From contig JAFSDV010000002.1 of the NCBI GenBank assembly GCA_017436035.1, forward strand, positions 1 through 44,924: 44,924 nt of DNA, written 5' to 3'. Shown piece after piece: positions 1-6,471 of this stretch (within the stretch, counting starts at the first letter, position 1; each line of letters begins with the position of its first letter). The notes below the pieces were generated by a model, which was not told where the DNA came from, did not search any database, and saw only the letters and a program-made list of their open reading frames with translations. The stretch is from Oscillospiraceae bacterium (lineage in GTDB: Bacteria; Bacillota; Clostridia; Oscillospirales; Oscillospiraceae). The translations under genes and the position numbers were made by a program.

Positions 1-7
1 CAACAAA

Positions 8-36
8 AAAGGAAGCTACCGATTTGGTAACTTCCT
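8..36 (-). terminator. Intrinsic terminator below the TPP riboswitch
   Basis: Read on the minus strand, a 10-bp stem (GGAAGTTACC / GGTAGCTTCC, with one G-T pair) closes a 5-base loop and is followed directly by a run of six T. It lies about 26 bases below the riboswitch P1 helix, which is the arrangement expected for transcriptional attenuation. The regulated gene would start beyond the left edge of the window. Confidence 0.85.
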
Positions 37-61
37 TAATGTACTTCGTTATTCCTAATAT

Positions 62-148
62 CCTTGTATCAGGCATCCCTACGTTGGCATTATCCAAATC
101 AGGTTCTCGGTCGAAGGTCACACCTTCCTCTCAGCCTGTAATACAAGC
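62..148 (-). promoter_or_regulatory. TPP (THI-box) riboswitch
   Basis: On the minus strand the conserved THI-box elements appear in order: CTGAGAGG near 138-125, then ACCTGATTTGGATAATGCC (104-86) and AACGTAGGGA just after it. The ends pair as a P1 helix (CTTGTAT near 147-141 with ATACAAG near 70-64). This class binds thiamine pyrophosphate and usually shuts off thiamine synthesis or uptake genes. The terminator at 8-36 suggests control by early termination. The controlled gene is outside the window, so its identity is unknown. Confidence 0.93.
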
Positions 149-173
149 TCCCGTTGATTCAATTGTCGTATAT

Positions 174-202
174 ATTATACACTGACTTTTCGATAAAAGC
201 AA
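174..202 (-). promoter_or_regulatory. Promoter of the TPP riboswitch transcript
   Basis: On the minus strand TTGCTT (202-197) and a perfect TATAAT (179-174) are separated by 17 bases. The start of transcription would fall about 20 bases before the riboswitch P1 helix. Confidence 0.75.
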
Positions 203-292
203 GATGTTTTGCGAAAGTTCACACTTATGGCACAAATAAACACTTCATTATTTGTTGGTAAAAAAGATGGATGGAATATACGCCTGTGCAAA

Positions 293-367
293 TTAGCAGG
301 ATTTTGCTAAAAATCCGATTAGCAGGCGATTAGCAAAACGGCGAATTTCTGCTAATCGCAATTAGCA
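293..367. repeat. Cluster of six TTAGCA/TGCTAA words
   Basis: Six copies of TTAGCA lie within 75 bases: forward at 293, 319, 330 and 362, inverted at 305 and 350. The longer consensus is CGATTAGCA. Spacings are mostly 11-14 bases, close to one helical turn, with one of 20. The last pair forms an inverted repeat TGCTAAT-CGCA-ATTAGCA at 350-367. No gene is seen here. Such arrays are typical of multi-site binding by an integrase, excisionase or Rep-like protein. With the tRNA and tRNA half nearby, a remnant of an integration or attachment region is plausible but unproven. Confidence 0.6.
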
Positions 368-429
368 AGAATTAAGGCGTGGTACGCTAAAAGTTCGAGC
401 TTGTTTTGCTACCATAAAAGCAAGAAAAC

Positions 430-447
430 TCACTCAAGAAAATGAGT
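430..447. other. Small hairpin
   Basis: CACTCA and TGAGTG pair around a 6-base A-rich loop. It lies between the TTAGCA cluster and the tRNA terminator. No function is assigned. Confidence 0.4.
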
Positions 448-463
448 GGATAAAGAAAAGCAA

Positions 464-496
464 AAGTGTCGAAAACACAGTGTTTTCGGCACTTTT
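464..496 (-). terminator. Terminator of tRNA-Arg (potentially bidirectional)
   Basis: A stem of about 13 bp (AAGTGTCGAAAAC / GTTTTCGGCACTT, one wobble) begins directly after the encoded CCA of the tRNA. Read on the minus strand it is followed by TTTTGCTTTT, and on the plus strand by a T run, so it can work in both directions. Confidence 0.75.
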
Positions 497-573
497 TGGC
501 ACCCTGAAGAGGACTCTAACCTCCGACCTGCCGCTTAGGAGGCGGCCGCTCTATACAACTGAGCTATCAGGGC
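497..573 (-). tRNA. tRNA-Arg(CCU), atypical D and T loops
   Basis: The cloverleaf on the minus strand is complete: 7-bp acceptor stem (GCCCTGA / TCAGGGT), D arm GCTC-AGTTGTATA-GAGC, anticodon arm GCCGC-CTCCTAA-GCGGC, T arm GGAGG-TTAGAGT-CCTCT, discriminator G and encoded CCA. The anticodon CCU reads AGG as arginine. Two nearly universal bases differ: the D loop has GT instead of G18G19, and the T loop begins TTA instead of TTC. Together these give U19 and A56, a compensated replacement of the G19-C56 tertiary pair. This could be an atypical mobile-element-derived tRNA or a drifting host gene. Anticodon and fold are clear; expression is not known. Confidence 0.9.
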
Positions 574-606
574 ATATACAATACGATTCAAACCAATGAC
601 CATTTG

Positions 607-622
607 CCTTTTTGCAAAGGCG
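607..622. other. Short hairpin between the two tRNA-Arg sequences
   Basis: GCCTTT and AAAGGC pair around TTGC. It sits in the spacer separating the intact tRNA from the tRNA half. It could be a weak transcript end or a junction remnant. Nothing else is recognised between 574 and 638. Confidence 0.35.
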
Positions 623-638
623 AGTGATTTAGTATAAC

Positions 639-678
639 CTTAGGAGGCGTACGCTCTATCCAGGTGAGCTACGGAGGC
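639..678 (-). pseudogene. 5' half of a second tRNA-Arg(CCU)
   Basis: On the minus strand this reads as a normal tRNA 5' half: acceptor strand GCCTCCG, D arm GCTC-ACCTGGATA-GAGC with the canonical GG, then anticodon strand TACGC, loop CTCCTAA and one G. The sequence then diverges: GCGTA is needed to close the anticodon stem, and GGTTA is found. The break therefore lies just after the anticodon loop. It shares CGCCTCCTAAG with the intact tRNA-Arg below it, but the rest differs, so it is not a simple duplication. Breaks here are expected from tyrosine recombinases that cross over in the anticodon loop. Confidence 0.75.
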
Positions 679-774
679 GTATTTTCCTTTTGGATACTTG
701 TACATTGTAACGAAAAAAAGGCGGAGTGTCAACCGTTAATCCCAGGCTGACAGCTTCGTTTCCAATATTTGGCC

Positions 775-824
775 TGTTCTCAAAGAAAGAGAGGTGTGTT
801 ATAATTTGCCTCGCGTATATACGC
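775..824 (+). promoter_or_regulatory. Promoter with 12-bp palindrome, SH3b/C39 gene
   Basis: A perfect TATAAT at 800-805 has a weak -35 (TTCTCA, 777-782) at 17 bases. A perfect 12-bp palindrome GCGTATATACGC follows at 813-824, where transcription should start. A repressor bound there would block initiation. No regulator can be named. Confidence 0.5.
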
Positions 825-848
825 AGAATCTGTAACACGAGGTGGTTT

Positions 849-1817
849 ATGAAACGAATATGTTCTTTAATGATGACGGCAGTTTTGCTGTTGGGCTTAT
901 TGGCTGCACCAAAGCAGGTCCAAGCGGCTGCAGCTGATTCCAGGGCCGGTGTGGTGACCACTGCTGTCGGACTGAATGTGCGCGCAAGCGCGTCAACAAG
1001 TTCAAGAGTACTGACTGCTTTGGGGAAGGGTGCTTATGTGACGCTGTTGTCCAAATCCGGCGCGTGGTGGCGGGTGGAATACGGAAACGGTCAATACGGT
1101 TATTGTCACGGTGATTATATTTCTGCTGTGGCAGGTAGCACGGCTGTTGTCAATACTAACGCAGAGGGGCTGAATGTACGAAGCGGTCCGGGTACATCCT
1201 ACAAAAGAATCGGCGGTCTTTCCCGCGGTCATGTTGTGATCGTTCTGTCCAGCTCCGGGGGCTGGAGCAGGATCTTATATCACGGAACAAAACTGGGATA
1301 TGTAAGCGCCCAATATTTGGCAGGAACAGCTTCTGATTCAGCCGGCAGCAGGGCGATTCGGCTGAATGTGCCGGATTTTAAGCAGGCAGACAGCCGCTGG
1401 TCCTGGGTGACCCTTGGAGAATCCGGGAAAACAATGGCGAAGATCGGTTGTGCTACAACGGCAATCGCCATGATGGAATCCTACCGGACCGGAACGACCA
1501 TTTATCCTGATGCCATGTCCAAGCAGCTGCGTTATACGGCATCAGGCAGTGTTTATTGGCCCAGCCATTATGTGACGGTCACCAGTAGTGCCGGATATTT
1601 AAACGCCATCTATGAACAGCTGAAGCAGGGGAAGCCGGTGTTGTTCGGCGCGAGAAATTCCTATGGCACACAGCACTGGGTAGTGATCACCGGATTTGCC
1701 GGTGGAAGTCTGTCTGCTTCCAATTTTATCATCAATGATCCGGGTACCGGCAGCCGCACGAACCTGCAGCAGTTTTTGAACGCCTATCCAACGTTTTATA
1801 AGTTTTTTTACTATTGA
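849..1817 (+). CDS. Secreted SH3b-SH3b-C39-like peptidase domain protein
   Basis: This 322-residue protein is probably exported and acts at the cell wall. Residues 1-27 form a signal peptide ending near VQAAAA. Two bacterial SH3 (SH3b) domains follow at about 33-93 and 98-158, each with the GLNVRxxxxTS signature; these usually bind peptidoglycan. Residues 170-322 match the C39-like (Peptidase_C39_2) papain fold, with likely catalytic Cys201 (KIGCATT), His276 (TQHWVV) and Asp297 (INDPG). The start at 849 is chosen because it follows GAGGTGG by a few bases and opens the signal peptide; upstream in-frame codons would put a non-signal leader in front. The target, wall peptide or protein, cannot be read from sequence. 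No clear terminator separates it from metY. Confidence 0.85.
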   Translation: MKRICSLMMTAVLLLGLLAAPKQVQAAAADSRAGVVTTAVGLNVRASASTSSRVLTALGKGAYVTLLSKSGAWWRVEYGNGQYGYCHGDYISAVAGSTAVVNTNAEGLNVRSGPGTSYKRIGGLSRGHVVIVLSSSGGWSRILYHGTKLGYVSAQYLAGTASDSAGSRAIRLNVPDFKQADSRWSWVTLGESGKTMAKIGCATTAIAMMESYRTGTTIYPDAMSKQLRYTASGSVYWPSHYVTVTSSAGYLNAIYEQLKQGKPVLFGARNSYGTQHWVVITGFAGGSLSASNFIINDPGTGSRTNLQQFLNAYPTFYKFFYY

Positions 1818-1826
1818 GAATGTCGA

Positions 1827-1855
1827 TTGACAAAATGGGCTCAGGGGATTACAAT
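1827..1855 (+). promoter_or_regulatory. metY promoter
   Basis: A perfect TTGACA (1827-1832) and TACAAT (1850-1855) are separated by 17 bases. The predicted start is about 25 bases before the metY ribosome-binding site. The leader is too short for a SAM riboswitch or T-box. Confidence 0.85.
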
Positions 1856-1888
1856 ATCTGCATATAATCAACAGTCGAGGTGACTCCT

Positions 1889-3175
1889 ATGGAAAAGAAG
1901 CTTCACACAGAAACACTTTGTATTCAGGCCGGTTACAGCCCCGAAAACGGACAGCCCCGGCAGATTCCCATTATTCAGAGCACAACCTTCAAATATGCCA
2001 CCTCTGAGGAAATGGGAAAGCTGTTCGATCTGGAGGCGTCGGGATATTTCTACTCCCGTTTGCAGAATCCTACCTGTGATATGGTTGCGGCGAAAATTGC
2101 GGCTCTTGAGGGCGGTACGGCGGCAATGCTGACCGGCTCCGGTCAGGCGGCGAACTTTTACGCTATGTTCAATATTGCCTCCTGCGGCGATCATATTGTT
2201 GCAAGCTCCGCGATTTATGGCGGCACATTCAACCTGATTGCTGTTACAATGAAGCGTATGGGAATTGACGTGACCTTCGTTGATCCGGACTGTACGGAAG
2301 AAGAGCTTAATGCCGCGTTCCGGGCGAATACCAAGCTGGTATTTGGAGAGACCATTGCCAATCCTGCGCTGACGGTGCTGGATATTGAAAAGTTTGCCAA
2401 GGTTGCTCACAGCCATGGTGTGCCGCTGATCATTGACAATACCTTTGCTACGCCGGTAAACTGCCGTCCCTTTGAATGGGGTGCGGATATTGTGACCCAC
2501 TCCACCACCAAGTATATGGACGGACACGGCGTTGCCGTGGGCGGCTGTATTGTAGACAGCGGCAAGTTTGACTGGACCAAGTATCCGGATAAGTTCCCCG
2601 GTCTGTGCACCCCGGATGACAGCTATCACGGCGTGACCTATACAGAGCGGTTTGGTTTGGCCGGTGCGTTTATTACCAAATGCACAGTGCAGCTGATGCG
2701 GGATCTCGGTTCGATTCAGTCGCCACAGAGTGCCTTTTATCTGAATCTGGGGCTGGAGAGTCTGCCTTTCCGGATGAAGCAGCACTGCGCCAACGCCCAG
2801 GCGATCGCGGAATTTTTGCAGGAGAATCCCAAGGTGGCTTGGGTCAAGTACTGCGGCCTAAAGGGTGACAAGTACTACGAGCTGGCACGCAAGTATATGC
2901 CCAACGGCTCCTGCGGTGTGATCTCCTTTGGCTTGAAGGGCGGCCGTCAGGCGGCAGAGGTGTTTATGAAGCACCTGAAGCTGGGTGCAATCGAGACCCA
3001 TGTGGCGGATTCCCGTACCTGCTGTCTGCACCCTGCCAGTGCGACTCACCGCCAGATGACTGACGAGCAGCTGGACGCGGCAGGCGTAGGCGCGGACCTG
3101 ATCCGTCTGTCCTGCGGACTGGAAAATGCGGAGGATTTGATCGCCGACCTGAAGCAGGCAATCGAACAGGTATAA
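1889..3175 (+). CDS. metY: O-acetylhomoserine sulfhydrylase
   Basis: This cytosolic PLP enzyme of 428 residues makes homocysteine from O-acetylhomoserine and sulfide, the direct sulfhydrylation branch of methionine synthesis. It belongs to the Cys/Met-metabolism fold-type I family. The PLP lysine is Lys208 in HSTTKYMDGHG. SGQAAN near residue 84 and DNTFATP near 183 are typical phosphate and cofactor-binding segments. Length matches MetY enzymes (about 430) rather than the shorter cystathionine synthases and lyases. The ATG at 1889 is preferred over the in-frame GTG at 1880, because that GTG is part of the ribosome-binding site GAGGTG. It is a single-gene unit with its own promoter and a strong terminator. 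Cysteine-synthase side activity is possible. Confidence 0.93.
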   Translation: MEKKLHTETLCIQAGYSPENGQPRQIPIIQSTTFKYATSEEMGKLFDLEASGYFYSRLQNPTCDMVAAKIAALEGGTAAMLTGSGQAANFYAMFNIASCGDHIVASSAIYGGTFNLIAVTMKRMGIDVTFVDPDCTEEELNAAFRANTKLVFGETIANPALTVLDIEKFAKVAHSHGVPLIIDNTFATPVNCRPFEWGADIVTHSTTKYMDGHGVAVGGCIVDSGKFDWTKYPDKFPGLCTPDDSYHGVTYTERFGLAGAFITKCTVQLMRDLGSIQSPQSAFYLNLGLESLPFRMKQHCANAQAIAEFLQENPKVAWVKYCGLKGDKYYELARKYMPNGSCGVISFGLKGGRQAAEVFMKHLKLGAIETHVADSRTCCLHPASATHRQMTDEQLDAAGVGADLIRLSCGLENAEDLIADLKQAIEQV

Positions 3176-3222
3176 TTGAAAATTTATGCAGCGACTGTTC
3201 TCCCGACGGTCCCGCTGTAAAG

Positions 3223-3260
3223 AAGTCAGGACCTCCGGCTTAGCCGGAGGTCCTGACTTG
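3223..3260. terminator. Bidirectional terminator between metY and asnA
   Basis: A nearly perfect 17-bp inverted repeat (AAGTCAGGACCTCCGGC and its complement, loop TTA) lies between the convergent genes metY and asnA. Its right arm ends at the asnA stop codon. Confidence 0.85.
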
Positions 3261-4268
3261 TTAAAGCAGCCGAATACCGGCTTTTTCACAGGCATCCACT
3301 GTGTCCTTGTCCCAAACACTGGACTGGACTTCGCCGATATGGGCGCAGCCCATCATCAGCAGGCACAGCCGGGATTGACCGATGCCGCCGCCGATGGTCA
3401 GGGGAAGCTCGTCGGCTAAAAGCATTTTATGGAAGGGGAGCTCTCTGCGGTCGTTACAGCCTGCGATGGTGAGCTGGCGGTCCAGAGACTCAGCGTCAAC
3501 ACGAATACCCATAGAGGAGATCTCCAGCGCACGGCCCAAGACTTCATCCCAAAAGAAAATATCGCAGTTGAGCTGCCAGTCGTCATAGTCCGGTGCGCGT
3601 CCGTCATGGGGCTTGCCGGAGCGGAGCTTTCCGCCGATCTGCATAATGCAGGCAGTGGGGTGTTCCTTTACAAAGGCGTTTTCCCGCTCAGAGCCGGTCA
3701 TATTGGGGTACAAGTCTTCCAGCTCCTGAGTTGTGACAAAGGCGACCTCCCGGTTCAGCTTCACCTGAAGCTGAGGGAAGCGGACGTGCAGGCGGTCACT
3801 GGTGTTGCAAATGGCCTGTACGATGGAACGGACGATCAGTTTCAGGTAGTCCAGATTCCGGTTTTCCCGGGTGATGATCTTTTCCCAGTCCCACTGATCC
3901 ACATAAATGGAGTGGATGTTGTCCAGATCCTCATCCCTGCGGATGGCGTTCATATCTGTATACAAGCCACCGCCCACGGTGAAATTGTACCGTTTCAGGG
4001 CGAGCCGTTTCCATTTTGCCAGAGAATGGACCACCTGAGCGTCTGTGCCCACTGCCGGAATATCAAAGGATACCGGGCGTTCGTAGCCGTTCAGATTGTC
4101 ATTCAGACCGGACTGCTCGGTGACGAACAGGGGAGCGGATACACGCTTGAGGTTCAGTGCGCCGGCAAATTCATCCTGAAAGCTTTGCTTGATGTATGCA
4201 ATGGCACGCTGGGTGTCATATTCATTTAATATTGGCTGATAGCCTTCGGGTATGTAGATCTTATTCAT
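3261..4268 (-). CDS. asnA: Aspartate-ammonia ligase (asparagine synthetase A)
   Basis: This 335-residue cytosolic enzyme makes asparagine from aspartate, ammonia and ATP, using free ammonia rather than glutamine. It has the class II aminoacyl-tRNA-synthetase-like fold. The N-terminal SFDIPAVGTDAQVVHSLAKWKR, the central GGGLYTDMNAIRRDE and the C-terminal GGGIGQSRL segments are diagnostic of AsnA. Length fits the family (about 330). The ATG at 4268 follows GAAAGGA by a suitable distance. The gene has its own promoter at 4303-4330 and converges on metY. No frameshift or missing motif is seen. Confidence 0.95.
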   Translation of the reverse strand: MNKIYIPEGYQPILNEYDTQRAIAYIKQSFQDEFAGALNLKRVSAPLFVTEQSGLNDNLNGYERPVSFDIPAVGTDAQVVHSLAKWKRLALKRYNFTVGGGLYTDMNAIRRDEDLDNIHSIYVDQWDWEKIITRENRNLDYLKLIVRSIVQAICNTSDRLHVRFPQLQVKLNREVAFVTTQELEDLYPNMTGSERENAFVKEHPTACIMQIGGKLRSGKPHDGRAPDYDDWQLNCDIFFWDEVLGRALEISSMGIRVDAESLDRQLTIAGCNDRRELPFHKMLLADELPLTIGGGIGQSRLCLLMMGCAHIGEVQSSVWDKDTVDACEKAGIRLL

Positions 4269-4302
4269 AAGACCCGTCCTTTCGCAGACAGATAATATAT
4301 CT

Positions 4303-4330
4303 ATTGTACTGTTTTTTTGAATAAAATCAA
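4303..4330 (-). promoter_or_regulatory. asnA promoter
   Basis: On the minus strand TTGATT (4330-4325) and TACAAT (4308-4303) are separated by 16 bases in an A/T-rich stretch. The asnA ATG lies about 35 bases downstream. Confidence 0.7.
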
Positions 4331-4359
4331 GTGTTTTACGGAATATAGTTGATGATAAA

Positions 4360-4392
4360 ACACACCTGCACCGGTTTTGGCGCAGGTGTGTG
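4360..4392 (-). terminator. htrA terminator
   Basis: On the minus strand ACACACCTGC and GCAGGTGTGT pair across a 12-base loop and are followed by TTTATC. It sits 15 bases after the htrA stop codon and before the asnA promoter. Confidence 0.8.
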
Positions 4393-4406
4393 ATTTTTAA
4401 AGGGTA

Positions 4407-5744
4407 TTAGGGGCGTCCGTTGTTGTTCCAGGGATAGCTGCCACTGCTTTGATTGGTATCCTGATTTTCCAGTGCGGACTGGGTGTGCTCGCCTACAGTG
4501 ACAGTCAGTTGGGATGAAGAGCCTTGTCGGTATACAGTCATAGTCAATAGGTCTCCAACCTTGGATTGCTCTATCAAGGTCACAAGATCAGCGCTGCCTG
4601 TAATGACTGTATCGTTGACCTGCGTGATAATATCGTTGATCTGCAGTCCGGCTGCCTTAGCAGGGCTGTTCTCTGAAATGCTGATCACCGCAGCACCCTT
4701 GGGCAGACCGTAACGCTGGGCTTCGGCACTGACATTTACTACAGAAACGCCAATATAAGGCTTGACGATATAGCCCTTTTCGATGATCGACGTGACGATG
4801 TCTTTAATATGATTAACAGGTATTGCAAAGGCAATATTGTCGATGGAGGCACTGTTGGAGGAGGAGCTGGAATATTTGGCATTGGTAATACCGATAACCT
4901 CACCGTACATGTTAAACAGTGCGCCGCCGGAGTTGCCGGAATTGATCGCGCAGTCAGTTTGAAGCAGATTCATTGTGAGACCTGTAGACATGGTGACTTT
5001 ACGGTTCATTGCGCTGATCGAGCCAGAGGTTAAAGAAAAGGTCAGCTCGCCAAGGGGGTTGCCGATGGCTACCACGCTGTCGCCCACGTTCATATTGTCT
5101 GAGTCGCCAAGGATCACAGGGGACAGATTCTTGGCGTCGATCTTTAGTACCGCAATATCATTGCTTTCATCATAGCCGATCATTGCCGCTTGATAGCTGG
5201 TGCCGTCGTAAAGGGAAACGGTGATGGAGCTGGAGGATTCAACAACATGGTAATTGGTCAGGATATAGCCGTCATCGGACAGGATAAAACCGGAACCGGA
5301 GGCGGCAGAGGTGGTCTGATAGCCCCAGAAATTAGTGGTGATAGAGGTGGTGATACCAACTGTAGAATGGACGTTTGCAGCATAGACCTCAGCGGGCGTC
5401 TGTATCTTGCCGGTATCGATCTGGGTGATTTCGATGACACTGTTTTCCCGGACACCTTCCAGGATGCCGGAGACAGATCCGCCTGATTGCTGACCGCCTG
5501 CAGGAGCAAAATACTGCAAACCAAACAGTACGCCACCTGCGCCCAGCAGACCGCTGATCAGGCTGGAGCAAAGCGCCAAGGCGATCACTCTGCCGGTTGT
5601 CCAGCGGGATTTCTTTTTGCTTGGCTGCGGGTCGTAGCCATAAGGCTGCCCATATTCCCGTGGGTGATTATTGGAACACACCGGCTCGTCACCGGCGTTT
5701 TGAGACTGTGAATAGTGGTAGGTGCCGTCGGATTCGTTGAACAT
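4407..5744 (-). CDS. htrA: HtrA/DegP-like membrane serine protease with PDZ domain
   Basis: This 445-residue protease should act outside the membrane on misfolded or secreted proteins. Residues 1-48 are a polar cytosolic tail rich in Asn, Gln, Tyr and Pro. About 52-79 is a transmembrane anchor. A trypsin-like domain covers about 115-315 with the triad His166 (TNYHVV), Asp196 (NDIAVL) and Ser272 (NSGNSGGAL). One PDZ domain covers about 325-425 with the carboxylate-binding YIGV. The Ser/Asn-rich end is probably disordered. Architecture and length match HtrA/YkdA/YvtA of Firmicutes. The start at 5744 follows AAGGAG by 9 bases. It stands alone and no two-component genes are adjacent. Confidence 0.95.
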   Translation of the reverse strand: MFNESDGTYHYSQSQNAGDEPVCSNNHPREYGQPYGYDPQPSKKKSRWTTGRVIALALCSSLISGLLGAGGVLFGLQYFAPAGGQQSGGSVSGILEGVRENSVIEITQIDTGKIQTPAEVYAANVHSTVGITTSITTNFWGYQTTSAASGSGFILSDDGYILTNYHVVESSSSITVSLYDGTSYQAAMIGYDESNDIAVLKIDAKNLSPVILGDSDNMNVGDSVVAIGNPLGELTFSLTSGSISAMNRKVTMSTGLTMNLLQTDCAINSGNSGGALFNMYGEVIGITNAKYSSSSSNSASIDNIAFAIPVNHIKDIVTSIIEKGYIVKPYIGVSVVNVSAEAQRYGLPKGAAVISISENSPAKAAGLQINDIITQVNDTVITGSADLVTLIEQSKVGDLLTMTVYRQGSSSQLTVTVGEHTQSALENQDTNQSSGSYPWNNNGRP

Positions 5745-6025
5745 AACAAATCACTCCTTTTGCTGTTATTTTATGGATTTATTTTATCCCTATACACCGC
5801 ACGTTTGTTAAATTTTTGCTGAATAGTCTGTTAAAGTTTTTTGGAATTTTTTTGAATGAACAATCAGGAGCGTTTTGTGATGGTTGATTTAGGAAGATCA
5901 TAAAAAATGTAGAACAAAGGCTTTTATCAAATACAATTTAGTCTTTGCATACATTGCTTGGTCATAGTTTGTTGCCTCTATGTTGTTTTTCCTCAGTAAA
6001 AATAAATTTATCCTTGGAATGTGCC
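5745..6025. other. AT-rich intergenic region upstream of htrA
   Basis: This stretch separates the minus-strand htrA from the plus-strand tRNA-Ser. It contains T-rich tracts and the htrA ribosome-binding site (AAGGAG near 5758). Only weak htrA promoter candidates are visible: TAAAAT near 5784-5789 with TTAACA at a long spacing of about 19. No reading frame, repeat or structured leader could be supported. Confidence 0.5.
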
Positions 6026-6054
6026 TTGACAAACGATGGGTGCTGTGCTAAAAT
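6026..6054 (+). promoter_or_regulatory. Strong tRNA-Ser promoter
   Basis: A perfect TTGACA (6026-6031) and TAAAAT (6049-6054) are separated by 17 bases, with an extended -10 TG at 6046-6047. It lies 35 bases before the tRNA. Confidence 0.88.
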
Positions 6055-6089
6055 ACTTTGGCAGTAAAGAAATATTGTATTGTTGATTC

Positions 6090-6181
6090 GGAGTGATACC
6101 CAAGAGGCCGAAGGGGCTCCCCTGCTAAGGGAGTAGGCGTCTAAACAGCGCGCGAGGGTTCAAATCCCTCTCACTCCGCCA
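6090..6181 (+). tRNA. tRNA-Ser(GCU)
   Basis: This is a class II cloverleaf with a long variable arm. The acceptor stem is GGAGTGA / TCACTCC, the anticodon arm is CTCCC-CTGCTAA-GGGAG with anticodon GCU (reads AGC and AGU), the T loop is TTCAAAT, and GCCA is encoded at the end. All conserved loop bases are normal, unlike the tRNA-Arg at 497-573. Confidence 0.96.
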
Positions 6182-6182
6182 A

Positions 6183-6214
6183 AAGAAGACCACCCATTGG
6201 GTGGTCTTCTTTTG
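6183..6214 (+). terminator. tRNA-Ser terminator
   Basis: AAGAAGACCACCC pairs with GGGTGGTCTTCTT over a 3-base loop and ends in TTTT. It begins two bases after the encoded CCA. Confidence 0.9.
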
Positions 6215-6254
6215 CGGATAAAAGTATTCGGATGATCATATGCGCCGCCGCATA

Positions 6255-6461
6255 TTAATTTTTACGCTCGACCTTTTTCTTTGTTCCGTCCGGGTAAAGA
6301 ATATAGGTGTTATCCAGCTGCCCGGTCAGGCTTGCCTTTACAGAGTCGATGTAGACGCGGCGCAGCTGATCCCGCTCAGCAGTTTCTTCGGGGGTCAGAC
6401 CTTCGGCTTTCGCTTTGGCGGCAAGGACGTTGATCCTGGCAATGACTTCGTTCATATTCAT
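6255..6461 (-). CDS. DUF896 (YnzC/UPF0291) family small protein
   Basis: This 68-residue cytosolic protein belongs to the YnzC family of short two-helix proteins. The diagnostic order is NEVIARINVLAAKAK, then LTPEE, an Arg-rich helix RDQLRRVYIDSVKASL and the C-terminal DGTKKKV tail. The molecular function is not established; in Bacillus a member is linked to the SOS response. The ATG at 6461 is used because it follows GTGAGGT by 7 bases; more upstream codons overlap the preceding gene. Its ribosome-binding site overlaps the ylmH stop codon, so the two genes are one transcription unit. Confidence 0.85.
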   Translation of the reverse strand: MNMNEVIARINVLAAKAKAEGLTPEETAERDQLRRVYIDSVKASLTGQLDNTYILYPDGTKKKVERKN

Positions 6462-6471
6462 AAATAATACC

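Noticed and set aside
293..367. TTAGCA cluster as a small CRISPR array
   Set aside because: The repeat unit is only 6-9 bases, orientations are mixed, and spacing is near 11-14 bases with no spacers of 30 or so.
1818..1888. SAM riboswitch before metY
   Set aside because: The segment is only 71 bases and is filled by the promoter and ribosome-binding site; no SAM-I core elements are present.
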